Assembly (NCBI GenBank): GCA_949361645.1
Contig: OX442418.1
Location: forward strand, 4,111,771-4,175,770
Length of the DNA stretch: 64,000 nt
Direction of reading: 5' to 3'
From: Spongilla lacustris
Lineage: Eukaryota > Porifera > Demospongiae > Spongillida > Spongillidae
Shown: one piece after another, positions 37,937 through 50,988 of the stretch
How positions within the stretch are numbered: the stretch's first letter is position 1
How the letters are laid out: each line of letters starts with the position of its first letter
Translations under genes and position numbers: made by a program
Notes under the pieces: model-generated
Databases searched by the model: none
The model's input: only the letters and a program-made list of their open reading frames with translations
Told to the model about the DNA's origin: nothing

Positions 37937-39917
37937 ACACGCACACACACACACGTACACGCACACACACACACAATGGTGATGTCATTGCTTAGGCCCA
38001 GCGTGAACACATGACCATGGAACAAATAGTCACTTACTGCTACAAGGATAAGAAAGAGGCATCTGTGGAGCTGCAACTCCTGATGTACTTGGCTTAGCAG
38101 AGATCTGCCAAAGAGGTTGTTATGTAAGCTATGGCCCATGTACATGTAACCATAGCAACATAACCCACATAAGAACTACATCAAAGGATATTAGGAGGAA
38201 ATCAAAAGTGGTAACTTTATATGACTGTTGTTTTTAGTAACTATGCACGTTTGACAATGTACCAATTGTGCAACAAGACAGAAACAGAAACAGCCCTAAT
38301 TAGAGCCCCCCATGATGATCACCTGCACAGTGCCGCCACAACCACACTTCAGCCCATTACTGCTGCCAAAGGTACTAGAAGTGGCCATAAGAGTGAAGTT
38401 AGTGTTAGCCTGGAGAAGATTTCCACAAAGTTAGTCCACACACTTGTACATGTATGCATGCACACACACACATACACATACAAACACACACACATGTACA
38501 TACATACACACACATGTACATACATACACATACACACACACATGTACACACACAAGTACATCCTTACCTGTGTAAGAGCATATGAATTTGGATTTAGACT
38601 GCAGCCACCAAAACCAAATGATGCAAATGTGAAGGAGATGCTATAACTCTGGAGGTACTCAAAATCTGTAGAATAGGCAGGTAAAATCATACATGCATGT
38701 TAATGAGCACAAAGCCTTGTAGACAGATCACATGACATCACATGACTTACTGAGGGGTCTCTGCCAGGACAGCATCACCACCAGATACCCAAAGAAGCCA
38801 GCACGTGTGTCAGGTAGCAAGGTGGTGTTGAAGGTTGACAGCTGAGCTGGAAACTCTGCATGCAATGAAGGTGGATCAGAAGAGATATACTGCCAATATA
38901 ACACCCTACATGTACACCTACAGTTGTAAATCATTATAGTTGATTACTTTAAAAGCAAGCAGAGATTTCTCTCTAGCATGTCACACTTGTCATGTTCTAA
39001 TTATCCACCTACTGTCAGGTATCCACACAGTGAGGGGGTTGGAGTACACGACCGCTCCATACAAGTAGCTGACCGCAGCAAAGGAGATGTTCACATTGAG
39101 ACCTGCAAAGGCACTGAGGTTCAGTTGGTTCTCTGTACTGACCTGGGGAGGAGGCACATGCACATCACATGACGTACTAGGGGTAATAGGTAGCCTCATC
39201 CCCAGCCCTGTTTTTATTTTAAATTGCGGGGGTGAAAAACAGGGCCTGGTATACACTGGCAGGGTCCTAGCGCGCATGCGCTAGCCATTACCAATACGCT
39301 TGGTAATCGCATACTGTTGTTTGTAAACCTTTCCGTACGCTATCTCGTTCTCAGCGTAAACTCTTCCTCGTCCCAGACTGTCGTATATGTAGAGTTTTGT
39401 ACGTCGACTTACTACCCTTGCTCCTTGGACCAAATTCTGACCTCTACGATTGGTACTTGTAGGCTGGCCACATCACGCTACTTGCCATCTTTAGCCGAAG
39501 CCACAATGCTGACACCCTACTTGTACTCTCGTGGTGCGCACTCATTGGAACTACCCTACACACTTGGTGGATGGACAAGGCCTTTGTGCCAAGTGTAGGG
39601 TAGTTCCAATGAGTGTGTATGCATGTACATCTAAATGTGAGATATATGTGTACATGTGCAGTGGGTGTAACCCAATATGGCTTTGGACATAAGGCGACAC
39701 CTTCAACAACTGGGATGGCTTACCAGCCAGTAGTAGGTGGGTGGAGCTTCTCCGCCCACTGGCTGCACCCTCACCACCAAGCTTGACAATAGTGGGGTCT
39801 GAGTAGGACTGGGGACTGCTGACGTGATGTTAAGTAAGTAAACATTGACATAATCTGTTCCAATAAACTGTGGAGAACCCAGGGGGCGGTACTGACTGGG
39901 AAGGTCTGGGGACCAGA

Positions 39918-39955
<38 letters not shown>

Positions 39956-40854
39956 CACATGTATGTGCGTGTTATTAGTAAGAACAGATCACTTACCAGA
40001 TGATAGTGGCAATGTTCTATTGCAGCCGACAGCACACGCACTTGTGCTCTAAATGGAAACATGCACGGAGGAGAAGGGACACTCTACTGTAGCAGTGAAG
40101 GAAGTACAGTGGGTGTGGCTTACACATGTCCTTGACTGACACTGCTGGGGCTGTGTGGCGTAGTAGCGAGGACATGTGTAGGTGTTTTGGCTGAACCTTG
40201 TGAAGTTACATGTGTTGGTGCAGCCTGAATACTGGGGAAGATAAGAAGAACACATCACATAGCAACACTGTACATGCACAAAGTGGCCTGTTCAAAGGTA
40301 AGCCGTACAGTACCAACGTAGCTGTGCATCCTAGCCACATGACCCATGTTTGTGTGTTGGAAAAGACTAAACTAGGCTTTTTGATCTATAAATGATGTTT
40401 CTGAAGTACCGCCCAGGGTCAAGTTAAAAGCATTAATTTATATACATTGTAATACATGTATATTGTGGACGTTATTTGTTGACAAGTTATATTCATTGCA
40501 ATAGATTGCTCCGGATGGTGTACATGTAGTACCATCTCTCGTGTGTAGGATATCAGTACCAAAAACAGCTGCGCTGACTACTGCAATAATGTCCATGAAT
40601 TATAATAAATGCTTAGTGCAAATTTAGCAGTATGATGAGTACACTGTATATGTATATTGGATTTTCATGAAGTGTGTGTAAAACTGTTTTATGACCTTTT
40701 TTTTTAAGCCAGAAAGGGCCGGCTTAACGCTGTGTAACCTACACATGTACATTTACACATACATATATTACATTACACATACATACATACATACACACAT
40801 ACATACACACATACATACATACATACATACATACATACATACATACACACACAT

Positions 40855-40931
<77 letters not shown>

Positions 40932-43900
40932 TACATACATACATACATACATACATACATACATACATACATACATACATACATACATACATACATACAT
41001 ACATACATACATACATACATACATACATACATACATACATACATACATACACATGACACATAACACACACGTACATACACTCAATTTGTACTCACACAAG
41101 ACGAGGAACAGTTGTTCGAATTCCCAAAATGCACACTACAAGCATCCCTACACTGCCATATCTGGGAGGTAGGAGAGGGGGAGAGGGGGAGGAGAGGGGG
41201 AGGAGAGGGGGAGGAGAGGGGGAGAGGGGGAGGAGAGGGGGAGGAGAGAGGTAGGTAGATTAAGACCTAGCTGGCAACCATGTACATGTACCTTGTCATA
41301 TGCATTTCCCAAACATATGTATGAGTCAGGAACGATCAGCCATGAACCACGCTATGTCATGAATAAGGGATAATCATACATTAGTTGATACACTATTACA
41401 GTAATGACATCATAGGTACCTGGAGATTATTAGATAGAGATGGAAGAAACTGGAACAGAAGATAACCATGTTAGTGTTAACAGAATGGTGTGGACACGAT
41501 ATGAAGACACTAGCATTCTCACAAATCACGAAACTATACATGTTGTAAATAACTTATAGGTATCATTACTATTTCATAAAATAACCAATCCATTGATTTG
41601 TTATTCGTTTCGATCTGCACATGCGGATAACACTAAGATCACAGGGTTCCAAAATTTCAACATATCAACAGTGTACAGTTGTGGACAAAGGGGCTCTTAT
41701 TAGGATAGAAATATTTAGCCACAACAGATATGTATGCTCCACACTGCACCTTAGCACAGTACTACAGTGGAAACCATCACACTTGCTCCTATAATTTTTT
41801 TGTACTGTTATTTTGTTCACTTGAATATTTTTCAATAACAATGAGCTCAAATGGAAATCTGACAACGCAGGTATAGTGTACAACTATTTTTCAATATATA
41901 CTGAAAGTTAAAAAGCATCACGTGACTATTTACTTTTGTTATTAACACTTGTTGTGACCCCAGTACAAAAAAATTTGTAAGCATAATTCTTCCTCCTGTA
42001 GGCAATAGATCTTAACCATATTTGCAATATATCTAAAGAACAAGCATTAGCAACCATTGGCCGCGTCGGTTTTTAAGTCCGGTAAATAGTTACGGTATTA
42101 TCAAGCTAGATATGCGTTTTTAGCTCGTAAAAGCTTAGCGAAGCTATTTCGTACTACACTTACACTGGACCGCTATATTTCGTTTCCGAGTCGTCACATG
42201 TTAGATCTATCGCGAAATCGTACTTGGGAGGCAATAGACCCTTCTTTGCCGTTAAAAAAGTGCCATCAGAGCTGAGTACCTGAAAACCTCCGCCATATCG
42301 CGATGAATTGCATTTGAAACGTCATCATTGCGTCATTTTGTATACTTCCCAACTGGTTCTTGGGCAGAACTGCAGCATTAGATGTGTCCATCACCTCACC
42401 GCTTAATCCTGTCACTTTGTTGGAAGCGGGAGTGTCGGCCACAGCTGCTGCCCAGGCCACCGAGGCTAGAAAGCACAAAGCAAATGACCCTAAATGTTCA
42501 GAACTAGGGTGGGTTTGTGTCCCTATGGTAGTGGAAACCTATGGGGCTTGGGGAAAGGAAGCCACTACCATCATCTCCTCAGTAGCCTCCAGACTTGCTA
42601 CCTCCACATGCCGGCCAAAATCCATCATACTCAACGAGATCTATGGTCGGCTGAATCTCAACCTGGTCTGTGCCAATGCCACAGCTGTCCTTTCTAGAAT
42701 AGCTCCTCCGCCATAGACCTAACTTTCACATATAATTTGTTTATTGTCTTCCTTGTATTATCTATGTATATTTTAGCAAACTGATAATACTATCATGAAT
42801 ATATTTATAATGTGAGAGATAATACGAATGGATGCAAGTGCTGTCATTGACTCAATGAGGATTGTGAAAACGGTTCTTAACCTAACGATGCTGCGTCTTG
42901 CAGCCACTCACGGCGAACGTCTAGTAAATCATTAGCATCAAATCGGGAAGCTTTATGGTCATCAAGACATTCGCAAGGGGGGTAGCGTTCTATCACCCAA
43001 AGCTTCCAATCCTTGATGGCAGCTTCAAAATAGCTAATTGGGTCCGCTTCGCTTCCAGCTTTAAAGTTGCCTCTTGCTCTTTGACGTTTCTTGTAACCTG
43101 TCCTGCCCAATTTGATGCTTCTGATTTCGTGCCGATACGTCACATCATAAATATATTCATGATACAAAATGACGCAATGATGGCGTTTCAAATGCAATTC
43201 ATCGCGATATGGCGGAGGTTTTCAGGTACTCAGCTCTGATGGCACCTTTTTAACGGCAAAGGAGGGTCTATTGCCTCCCAAGTACGATTTCGCGATAGAT
43301 CTAACATGTGACGACTCGGAAACGAAATATAGCGGTCCAGTGTAAGTGTAGTACGAAATAGCTTCGCTAAGCTTTTACGAGCTAAAAACGCATATCTAGC
43401 TTGATAATACCATAACTATTTACCGGACTTAAAAACCGACACGGCCAAAGGTTGCTGATGCTTGTTCTTTAGATATATTGCAAATATGGTTAAGATCTAT
43501 TGCCTACAGGAGGACGAATTATGCTTACAATTCTTTTTGTACTGGGGTCACAACAAGTGTTAATAACTAAAGTAAATAGTCACGTGATGCTTTTTAACTT
43601 TCAGTATATATTGAAAAATAGTTGTACACTATACCTGCCTTGTCAGATTTCCATTTGAGCTCATTGTTATTGAAAAATATTCAAGTGAACAAAATAACAG
43701 TACAAAAAAATTATAGGAGCAAGTGTGATGGTTTCCACTGTACTCTATGTGCAGTCTCACACTAACCACACCCCCATCATCACATTCACACTAGCCACAC
43801 CCCCATTATCACATTCACACTAGCCACACCCCCAGGCTCACATTCACACTAGCCACACCCCCAGGCTCACATTGCTGATGCACCATGTGTGACACTTTGC

Positions 43901-46900
43901 TTTCCTCACTGCATCTATCTCCTGGAAGGACAAATTAAAAAGTGGTGTGGGACTGGGCACTACCACATTTGTGGGTGTTGGCTGTAAAATTGTTCCTATT
44001 ATGGAAGCACTTGACTGCACAGGTAGTGTTATGGGAGCACTTGACTGCACAGGTGGTGTTGGGGGAGCACTTGACTGCACAGGTGGTGTTGGGGGAGCAC
44101 TTGACTGCACAGGAGGTGTTGGGGGAGCACTTGACTGCACAGGTGGTGTTGGGGGAGCACTTGACTGCACAGGTGGTGTTGGGGGAGCACTTGACTGCAC
44201 AGGTGGTGCTGGGGGAGCACTTGATTCCACAGGTGGTGAAGGAAGATCAGTTGGTACCACAAGTTGTGCTGAAGAGGTAAGGACATCTTGTGTCCCAGAG
44301 GACATTGGAAGAGTATTGGTGACATAAACAAGCTCTGGACCTGAAAGGGTTAAAGAAGTCATCATCTCTAGTGGTCATGTATCTAGTAGTACAGTTCAGA
44401 ACCAAGCATGCAGTCACCCCCTGTGCAAACATTTCATCGCCATAACAACAAACATGTACATGTATGATCATGTGATAACCAGTCTCTTTGAAGGATTTGA
44501 GAATTGAGAGGGAAGGTTATACTTGTATGTACATGTATCTGAAGCAGTAGTGGATCTGCCTATATAGGTACCTCAAGGGTCTACCCTATAGGTACCTCAA
44601 GGATCTACCTATATAGGTACCACAAAGATCTACCTATATAGGTACCTCAAAGATCTACCTATAGGTACCTCAAAGATCTACCTATAGGTACCTCAAAGAT
44701 CTACCTATATAGGTACGTCAAGGATCTACCTATAGGTACCTCAGGTGCACGCGGTCCCCTCAGGCATGATTAACTAAGTAAAGCCACCAAATTACATCAT
44801 CATACGTGAGCTACATGTACAAAGGCCTGTAGCTAGAGGGAAATCGCCCAGGCCCGCAGGCAGGTGGGATATTAATCATTTATCATATCAGGCCTGAATT
44901 GGACAGCACACACACACCCCCCCCCCCCCCCCCCAAACCGCTTTAATTCACCAGTTTTATTGCCACCAGACCTCACCTGCGCGCCACACCCCCTTGTTGA
45001 AATCCCGGATCTGCCACTGCAAAGTCATGGCAGTATGCTTGTAGGTCACCCATATCAGGTCACCCATATCAGGTCACCCATATCAGGTCACCCATATCAG
45101 GTCACCCATATCAGGTCACCCATATCAGGTCACCCATATCAGGTCACCAACACATGTGCTTGCACTAACCTCCCAAGTGACAAGTTACTGTCATTTTTTA
45201 TCAGTTGCTTCAATACTTACTAGGTGATGGTATCATTCCATTATATAATGTCATGGATGATGACATCATGACACCTCCAGATCCAGATGATGTCACAGCA
45301 ACATCAGGTCCAGAGAATGTTGTGGCAACAGCATTAGGTCCAGATGACGTCACGGCAACAACATCAGGTCCAGATGACGTCATGGCAACAACATCAGGTC
45401 CAGATGACGTCTTGGCAACAACATTAGGTCCAGATGACATCATGGCAACAACATCAGGCCCAGATGACATCATGGCAACAACATCAGGTCCAGATGACGT
45501 CATAGCAACAACATCAGGCCCAGATGATGTCACGGCCGTGGCACTAGGTCCAGATGACATCATGGCAACAGGAGCAGATCCGGATGATGCCATGGCAACT
45601 GCACTAGGTGCAGATGATGTCATAGCAACAGGAGCAGATCCAGATGATGTCATGGCAACTGCACTAGGTGCAAATGATGTCATAGCAACAGGAGCAGATC
45701 CAGATGATGTCATGGCAACTGCACTAGGTGCAAATGATGTCATAGCAATAGGAGCATATCCAGATGATGTCACAGGTGCATTAGCTGCAGAGGAGGCAGC
45801 AAATCTCAACGACATTATCAGGTGCATGTATACACATGCATGTGTACATATACGAGATACAAAAATATAAAACCATGATTTATTAATATTACATTATTTA
45901 CCTGCCTGAACTTGCTAAATGTGTGTATGCAATATGTACATGTGTATAAATTTATGAATGTATAATTTCCGTGATACCTTGTTTCCTTACTTTTTATTCA
46001 ACTGAAACTATTTTTATTGTAATTTAATTTTAATACATCTTGCTTAACTTGCACCTGAGGAGTGCCATGTACATGTATGTGATAACATAATGGGGCCTGG
46101 TGGTGCTAGACACTCGTATATACATTGTAGGTGTGTCAATGTTCCAGGCACCCGTTTACGCTAGGGGGTGTGTCTGTTTACTCTCTGAGCACATCAGTGG
46201 CTTCTGCACCACAATGGCAACTACTTCAGCTTAAGATTGAAATTTGTGTCAAGCAGAACTCCCCTTACGAAAGTCATAAAACAAATCCCAAATAGCCAGT
46301 AAATTTCAAACTTGTTTTAAGCACCAACACCAACAGCTGAAGAACGAATTAACCTCTTATCTTATAAGATCCAGAAGCAGAAGAAACTCCACTTGTGGAA
46401 ACAAGTCAGTGTTATCTCTGTTATCTGAGCTTTCAAAGCGTCAGCAGTATTACTACATTGTAGGTATTCAATGGTTCTATCCAAATACGCTCGCTAAACT
46501 TCAACTCGTACATAGAACCTACATATGTACATGTACATGTACTAACATAGGTTCTGACACGCATATGATTAATATATGTCTTTTAATCCACACATAGGTA
46601 AAGATTAACAGACAACATAGTGGGTACACATGTAGCCTACGTAGTGGGTACTGAGCAGTAGGATTGGACTGGGCACCAGGTTACTAATCAGGGACTGCAT
46701 ACACTTTAGCATTAACAGACATGCATAATGAGGGAGGGAGGGAAAGGAGGGAGAGGAAGGAGGGAGGGGAAGGAGGGAGGGGAAGGAGGGAGGGGAAGGA
46801 GAGAGGGGAAGGAGGGAGGGGAAGGAGGGAGGGGAAGGAGGGAGGGGAAGGAGAAAGGGAGGGTCGAGGGAAAGGAGGGAGGGGAAGGAGGGAGGGGAAG

Positions 46901-47709
46901 GAGGGAGGGGAAGGAGAAAGGGAGGGTCGAGGGAAAGGAGGGAGGGGGAGGGAGGGGAAGGAGGGAGGGGAAGGAGGGAGGGGAAGGAGGGAGAGGAAGG
47001 AGGGAGGGGAAGGAGGGAGGGGAAGGAGAAAGGGAGGGTCGAGGGAAAGGAGGGAGGGGAAGGAGGGAGGGGAAGGAGGGAGGGGAAGGAGGGAGGGGAA
47101 GGAGGGAGGGGAAGGAGGGAGGGGAAGGAGAGAGGGGAAGGAGGGAGGGGAAGGAGGGAGGGGAAGGAGGGAGGGGAAGGAGGGAGGGGAAGGAGGGAGG
47201 GGAAGGAGGGAGGGGAAGCTTTATGTTGCACAATCAGATACATGTCATAAATTAACCTAACCACACAATTAAAATAATTAGTTTTAACAATACCACTGAC
47301 CACATCCTGTAATACTACACCACTTACCTGGAGGTACCAAGAAGTAGAGGGGACTGGAGTAAGAAGGGGATGACCCATACAAGTAGCTGACCACAGCAAA
47401 AGATATAGAAGTGTTCTGACAGCTGAAGGGAGAGAGGTCCAGTGGGTCCTCGGTGCTGACCTGGGGAGGAGAGGGGGAGGTACCCATAAGGGTGGAATGA
47501 CAATGGGTGACCATGAAAGGTGAGGTGTGTGTGTGGGGGGGGGTGGAGCAGTGACAGTGCAAATACTGTCATTCCACAGGCTTGAGTCTACATCCCAAAT
47601 AAGGAATAACCCACAGGTGTTACAAACACCAACACATGTGGGTGCCAACCCCAGGGGCATGTGATGTACCATCACCTTAGCCTCGTCCCCAGGCCCTATC
47701 CCTCTACGA

Positions 47710-47773
<64 letters not shown>

Positions 47774-49293
47774 CATCAAGAATACTCAACCAGTGGCAGA
47801 TCCAGCATGAGGAGGGTGTGGGAGGAGGGACCACTGTAGGCTCCCTGGGGAGGGAGTGGGAGGAGGGACCACTGTAGGCTCCCTGGGGAGGGAGTGGGAG
47901 GAGGGACCACTGTAGGCTCCCTGGGGAGGGAGTGGGAGGAGGGACCACTGTAGGCTCCCTGGGGAGGGAGTGGGAGGAGGGACCACTGTAGGCTCCCTGG
48001 GGAGGGAGTGGGAGGAGGGACCACTGTAGGCTCCCTGGGGAGGGTGTGGGAGGAGGGACCACTGTAGGCTCCCTGGGGAGGGTGTGGGTTTGGACACAGC
48101 CCCAAAAGCAGCGCCCCAAAATGATCACCTCAACTATACATATGTAAGTCATTTGACCAAGCCTTATCAATAGTTACTTTATCTGTAGCTAGTGGTCAAT
48201 GGGTTGATTACAGAAGCAAGATGGCATCTACAAAAGCTTTAGTGACCTTCTGTATCAGTGCACACATGATGGCCACCCAGTTGAGAAAAAGGACCACCCA
48301 AACATTATAGAGTCACTTGAAGGTCATTTGGCCAAAGAAATTAAACCATCATACACTAGAAAGCAACTGAAATGAATATGGTAAAAGTTCAGTAAACCAT
48401 CAGTAAACTAGAGTTTTACCCATTTGTTCACCACAATGACATCATCACCATTGTTTACATTCATGTGCAAACACCACTACATGTAGCTACCACCACAATT
48501 ACATCACCACAATTACATCACCAAAATTAACACCAGCAATGAGCACAGAGCATAGACAACTGTTGGGAAGTGAGTGCAGAAGGTCACTGCACACCATTGC
48601 GTAGAGCACTTCATATCAATATTGACCACTAGCTACAGGTAAAGTAACTATGAAAAGGCTTGGTCTCGGTGAAGTGAATGCATATGAGGGCTGTGTCCAA
48701 ACCTATGGAGCACTTGGTTAAGTGATACTATAGCAACAAAAAAATAGGTGAACTGTTTCTTGAACAATGGTACTTCAAAGCAAATGTCCAATGATCTGAG
48801 TATTACTAACACTAATCCTTCGTTAGATATTGCACAGACCCTCAGGCAGTATGCTAATTAACACTTAAGGTTTGAAGAGTGTGCAACATATGCCAGAATA
48901 GCTCGTTTACACTTCACCTATAAAAAACTTTGCTTACCCCATGGGACTTCAATAATAATATTTTGCTGCAGAACATGCCACAATGCAACACTCTAATGCA
49001 GGTCCCCAGTCCCTACACAGAGCTCTGAGCACCACGCTATAATAGCATCCATGTGCGTACCAAGTTTGAAAGGCAATAATTATTCACACTCATGGTATGC
49101 TGTGGGAGTTATTCCTTTCCAGCTGGGGAATCCTTTGTGAGCGTATTCATGAAGCAATGGTCCCCACACAACTGATAGGAAACAAATAACACCCAAGACA
49201 AGACGTAGATGATACATCACATATTATATCTTGGTAACTAACAGTACAACCTTTTAGAACGTTAATTAGCATCCTTCCTGTAATCACTGCCAA

Positions 49294-49325
<32 letters not shown>

Positions 49326-50957
49326 GGGTTATACCACACCACACAGCCATCATGCATGGTGCCAATTGGCTGCACAGGTACATGTACATGTAGAAGTCAT
49401 GTCTGTAGGTTACTTTTAGTTTCACTATGCCATCAGCTACATTGCAAATGTTGTATGGTTTGTGCCATGGCATCGAAAGATTTTACCGAGGTCAATTATA
49501 CAACACAAAAAAAAAAAAGCATCCAAAAAATTGCTATGTCTCCTAAGTGCATCCATTTATGTGCATCCAGAAAAAACATATTAGCGTACCGTTCTAGTTA
49601 CAGATGCTTTTCAGAACACTTAAGCTGTCCCCACCTATAGCATTATGGCATCACCAGGTGTGTCCTGCCCAACACCACACATTGCTCCACACACATTCAC
49701 CAAATGTTGTACACCAAACATGGGTACCAATAAACACAGGAACTGAACTCTCATAACATCTGTTTGTTATTGTGCAGCTAAGCAACATTGCACTCACAAC
49801 ATACACACAATACACACACACACAACACACACACAACACACACACAACACACTCACACAACACACACACAATACACACATAACACACACAATACACACAC
49901 AATACACACACAATACACACACAATACACATAATGTACATATACATAGTGATATGTGTAAGATGTGATCAACAACACCACCTACCTATTTCCTATACATG
50001 TACATGTACATTATTTACTACTGAAAGCACACTTTCCCTCCCCTCCCCCTCCTCCCCCTCCCCCTCCCCCTCCTCCCCCTCCCCCTCTCCTCCCCCCCCC
50101 CCCCCCTCCTCCACACATCTTCACTTGTCCTACCAGCCAGAAATAAGATGTAGTAGCATCCACTATTCGCTGGATTCTCACAATCAGGTTGAAATATGAC
50201 CCCTGGCTAAAACGTGTGAGTGTTGGAACTGTTGCTGTGATGTTGAGCCTGTACAGGGAGGTCTGGTTTGATATGCTGATGAGCTGGGGTGGTCCCAGGG
50301 GGAGGTACTGCGATGGAAGGGCTGGGGACGAGTATACCGTGACACACATGCTCATAGGCAAAATGGTCACTTACTTGTAGAACCGAAACTTTTCGCATTT
50401 GAGCAACCCTCTGAACAGTATTGTGAGCTCTGAATGGAAATCAGTTAATTGTTAATAACCAGAGTGGATATGCCAGCACACTCGTTGTGCATCTGAAGAT
50501 ACTCCACACACACACACACACACACACAACCACATACGTATATATACATATACACAATTATCGTACACACATACATGTATGCATGCATATATATAGCATG
50601 TACACATAAGCACACATAAGCACACACACACACACATATGAAAACATGCATCTCCATATATGTGTCACATGTTCTTACACAGGTTCTTGTGCGACATTGC
50701 GTTGATGGCGGGTAATAATTGGAACACACACGTTGAGGACATGTTGAGCTGCAGGTTGAATTCTACACGCAAAGAAGATACAGATGTTAGTCCAAGAAGC
50801 CCCTCCCCTTCCTCACTGTAGCTCCTCCCCTTCCTCACTGTAGCCCCTCCCCTTCCTCACTGTAGCCCCTCCCTTTTGGTGGCAATACAAACTCAGCTCC
50901 CTGTTCCCCTTGTCACCATAATAACCCCTCACTCCTTCCTAGTACAGGGGCGGATAC

Positions 50958-50988
<31 letters not shown>

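Larger units (their letters stand above)
41764..43741. mobile_element. DNA-transposon-like element with 580-bp terminal inverted repeats
   Basis: The left arm 41764-42343 and right arm 43162-43741 are each 580 bp and are reverse complements almost throughout. The ends read ACAGTGGAAACCATCACAC and its complement. ACT flanks both sides (41761-41763 and 43742-43744), a possible 3-bp target duplication. The interior (42344-43161) carries a REL retrotransposon 3' end and an uncharacterised minus-strand frame. No DDE motif was seen, so it is probably non-autonomous. It lies inside an RTK-A intron (41449 to 43871). Confidence 0.85.

Noticed and set aside
40739..41099. Met-Tyr-Val-Cys frames
   Set aside because: Tetranucleotide and dinucleotide microsatellite in an intron.
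45205..45870. 221-codon plus-strand frame (Asp/Ala/Thr-rich)
   Set aside because: Mirror of the 30-bp coding array. Strong minus-strand splice sites in matching phase and neighbouring exons favour the minus strand.
46605..48170. 521-codon Pro/Ser/Leu frame on the minus strand
   Set aside because: Made of the GGGAAGGAGGGAG and 38-bp arrays. No splice sites or domain; the only exon inside (47328-47460) uses a different frame context.
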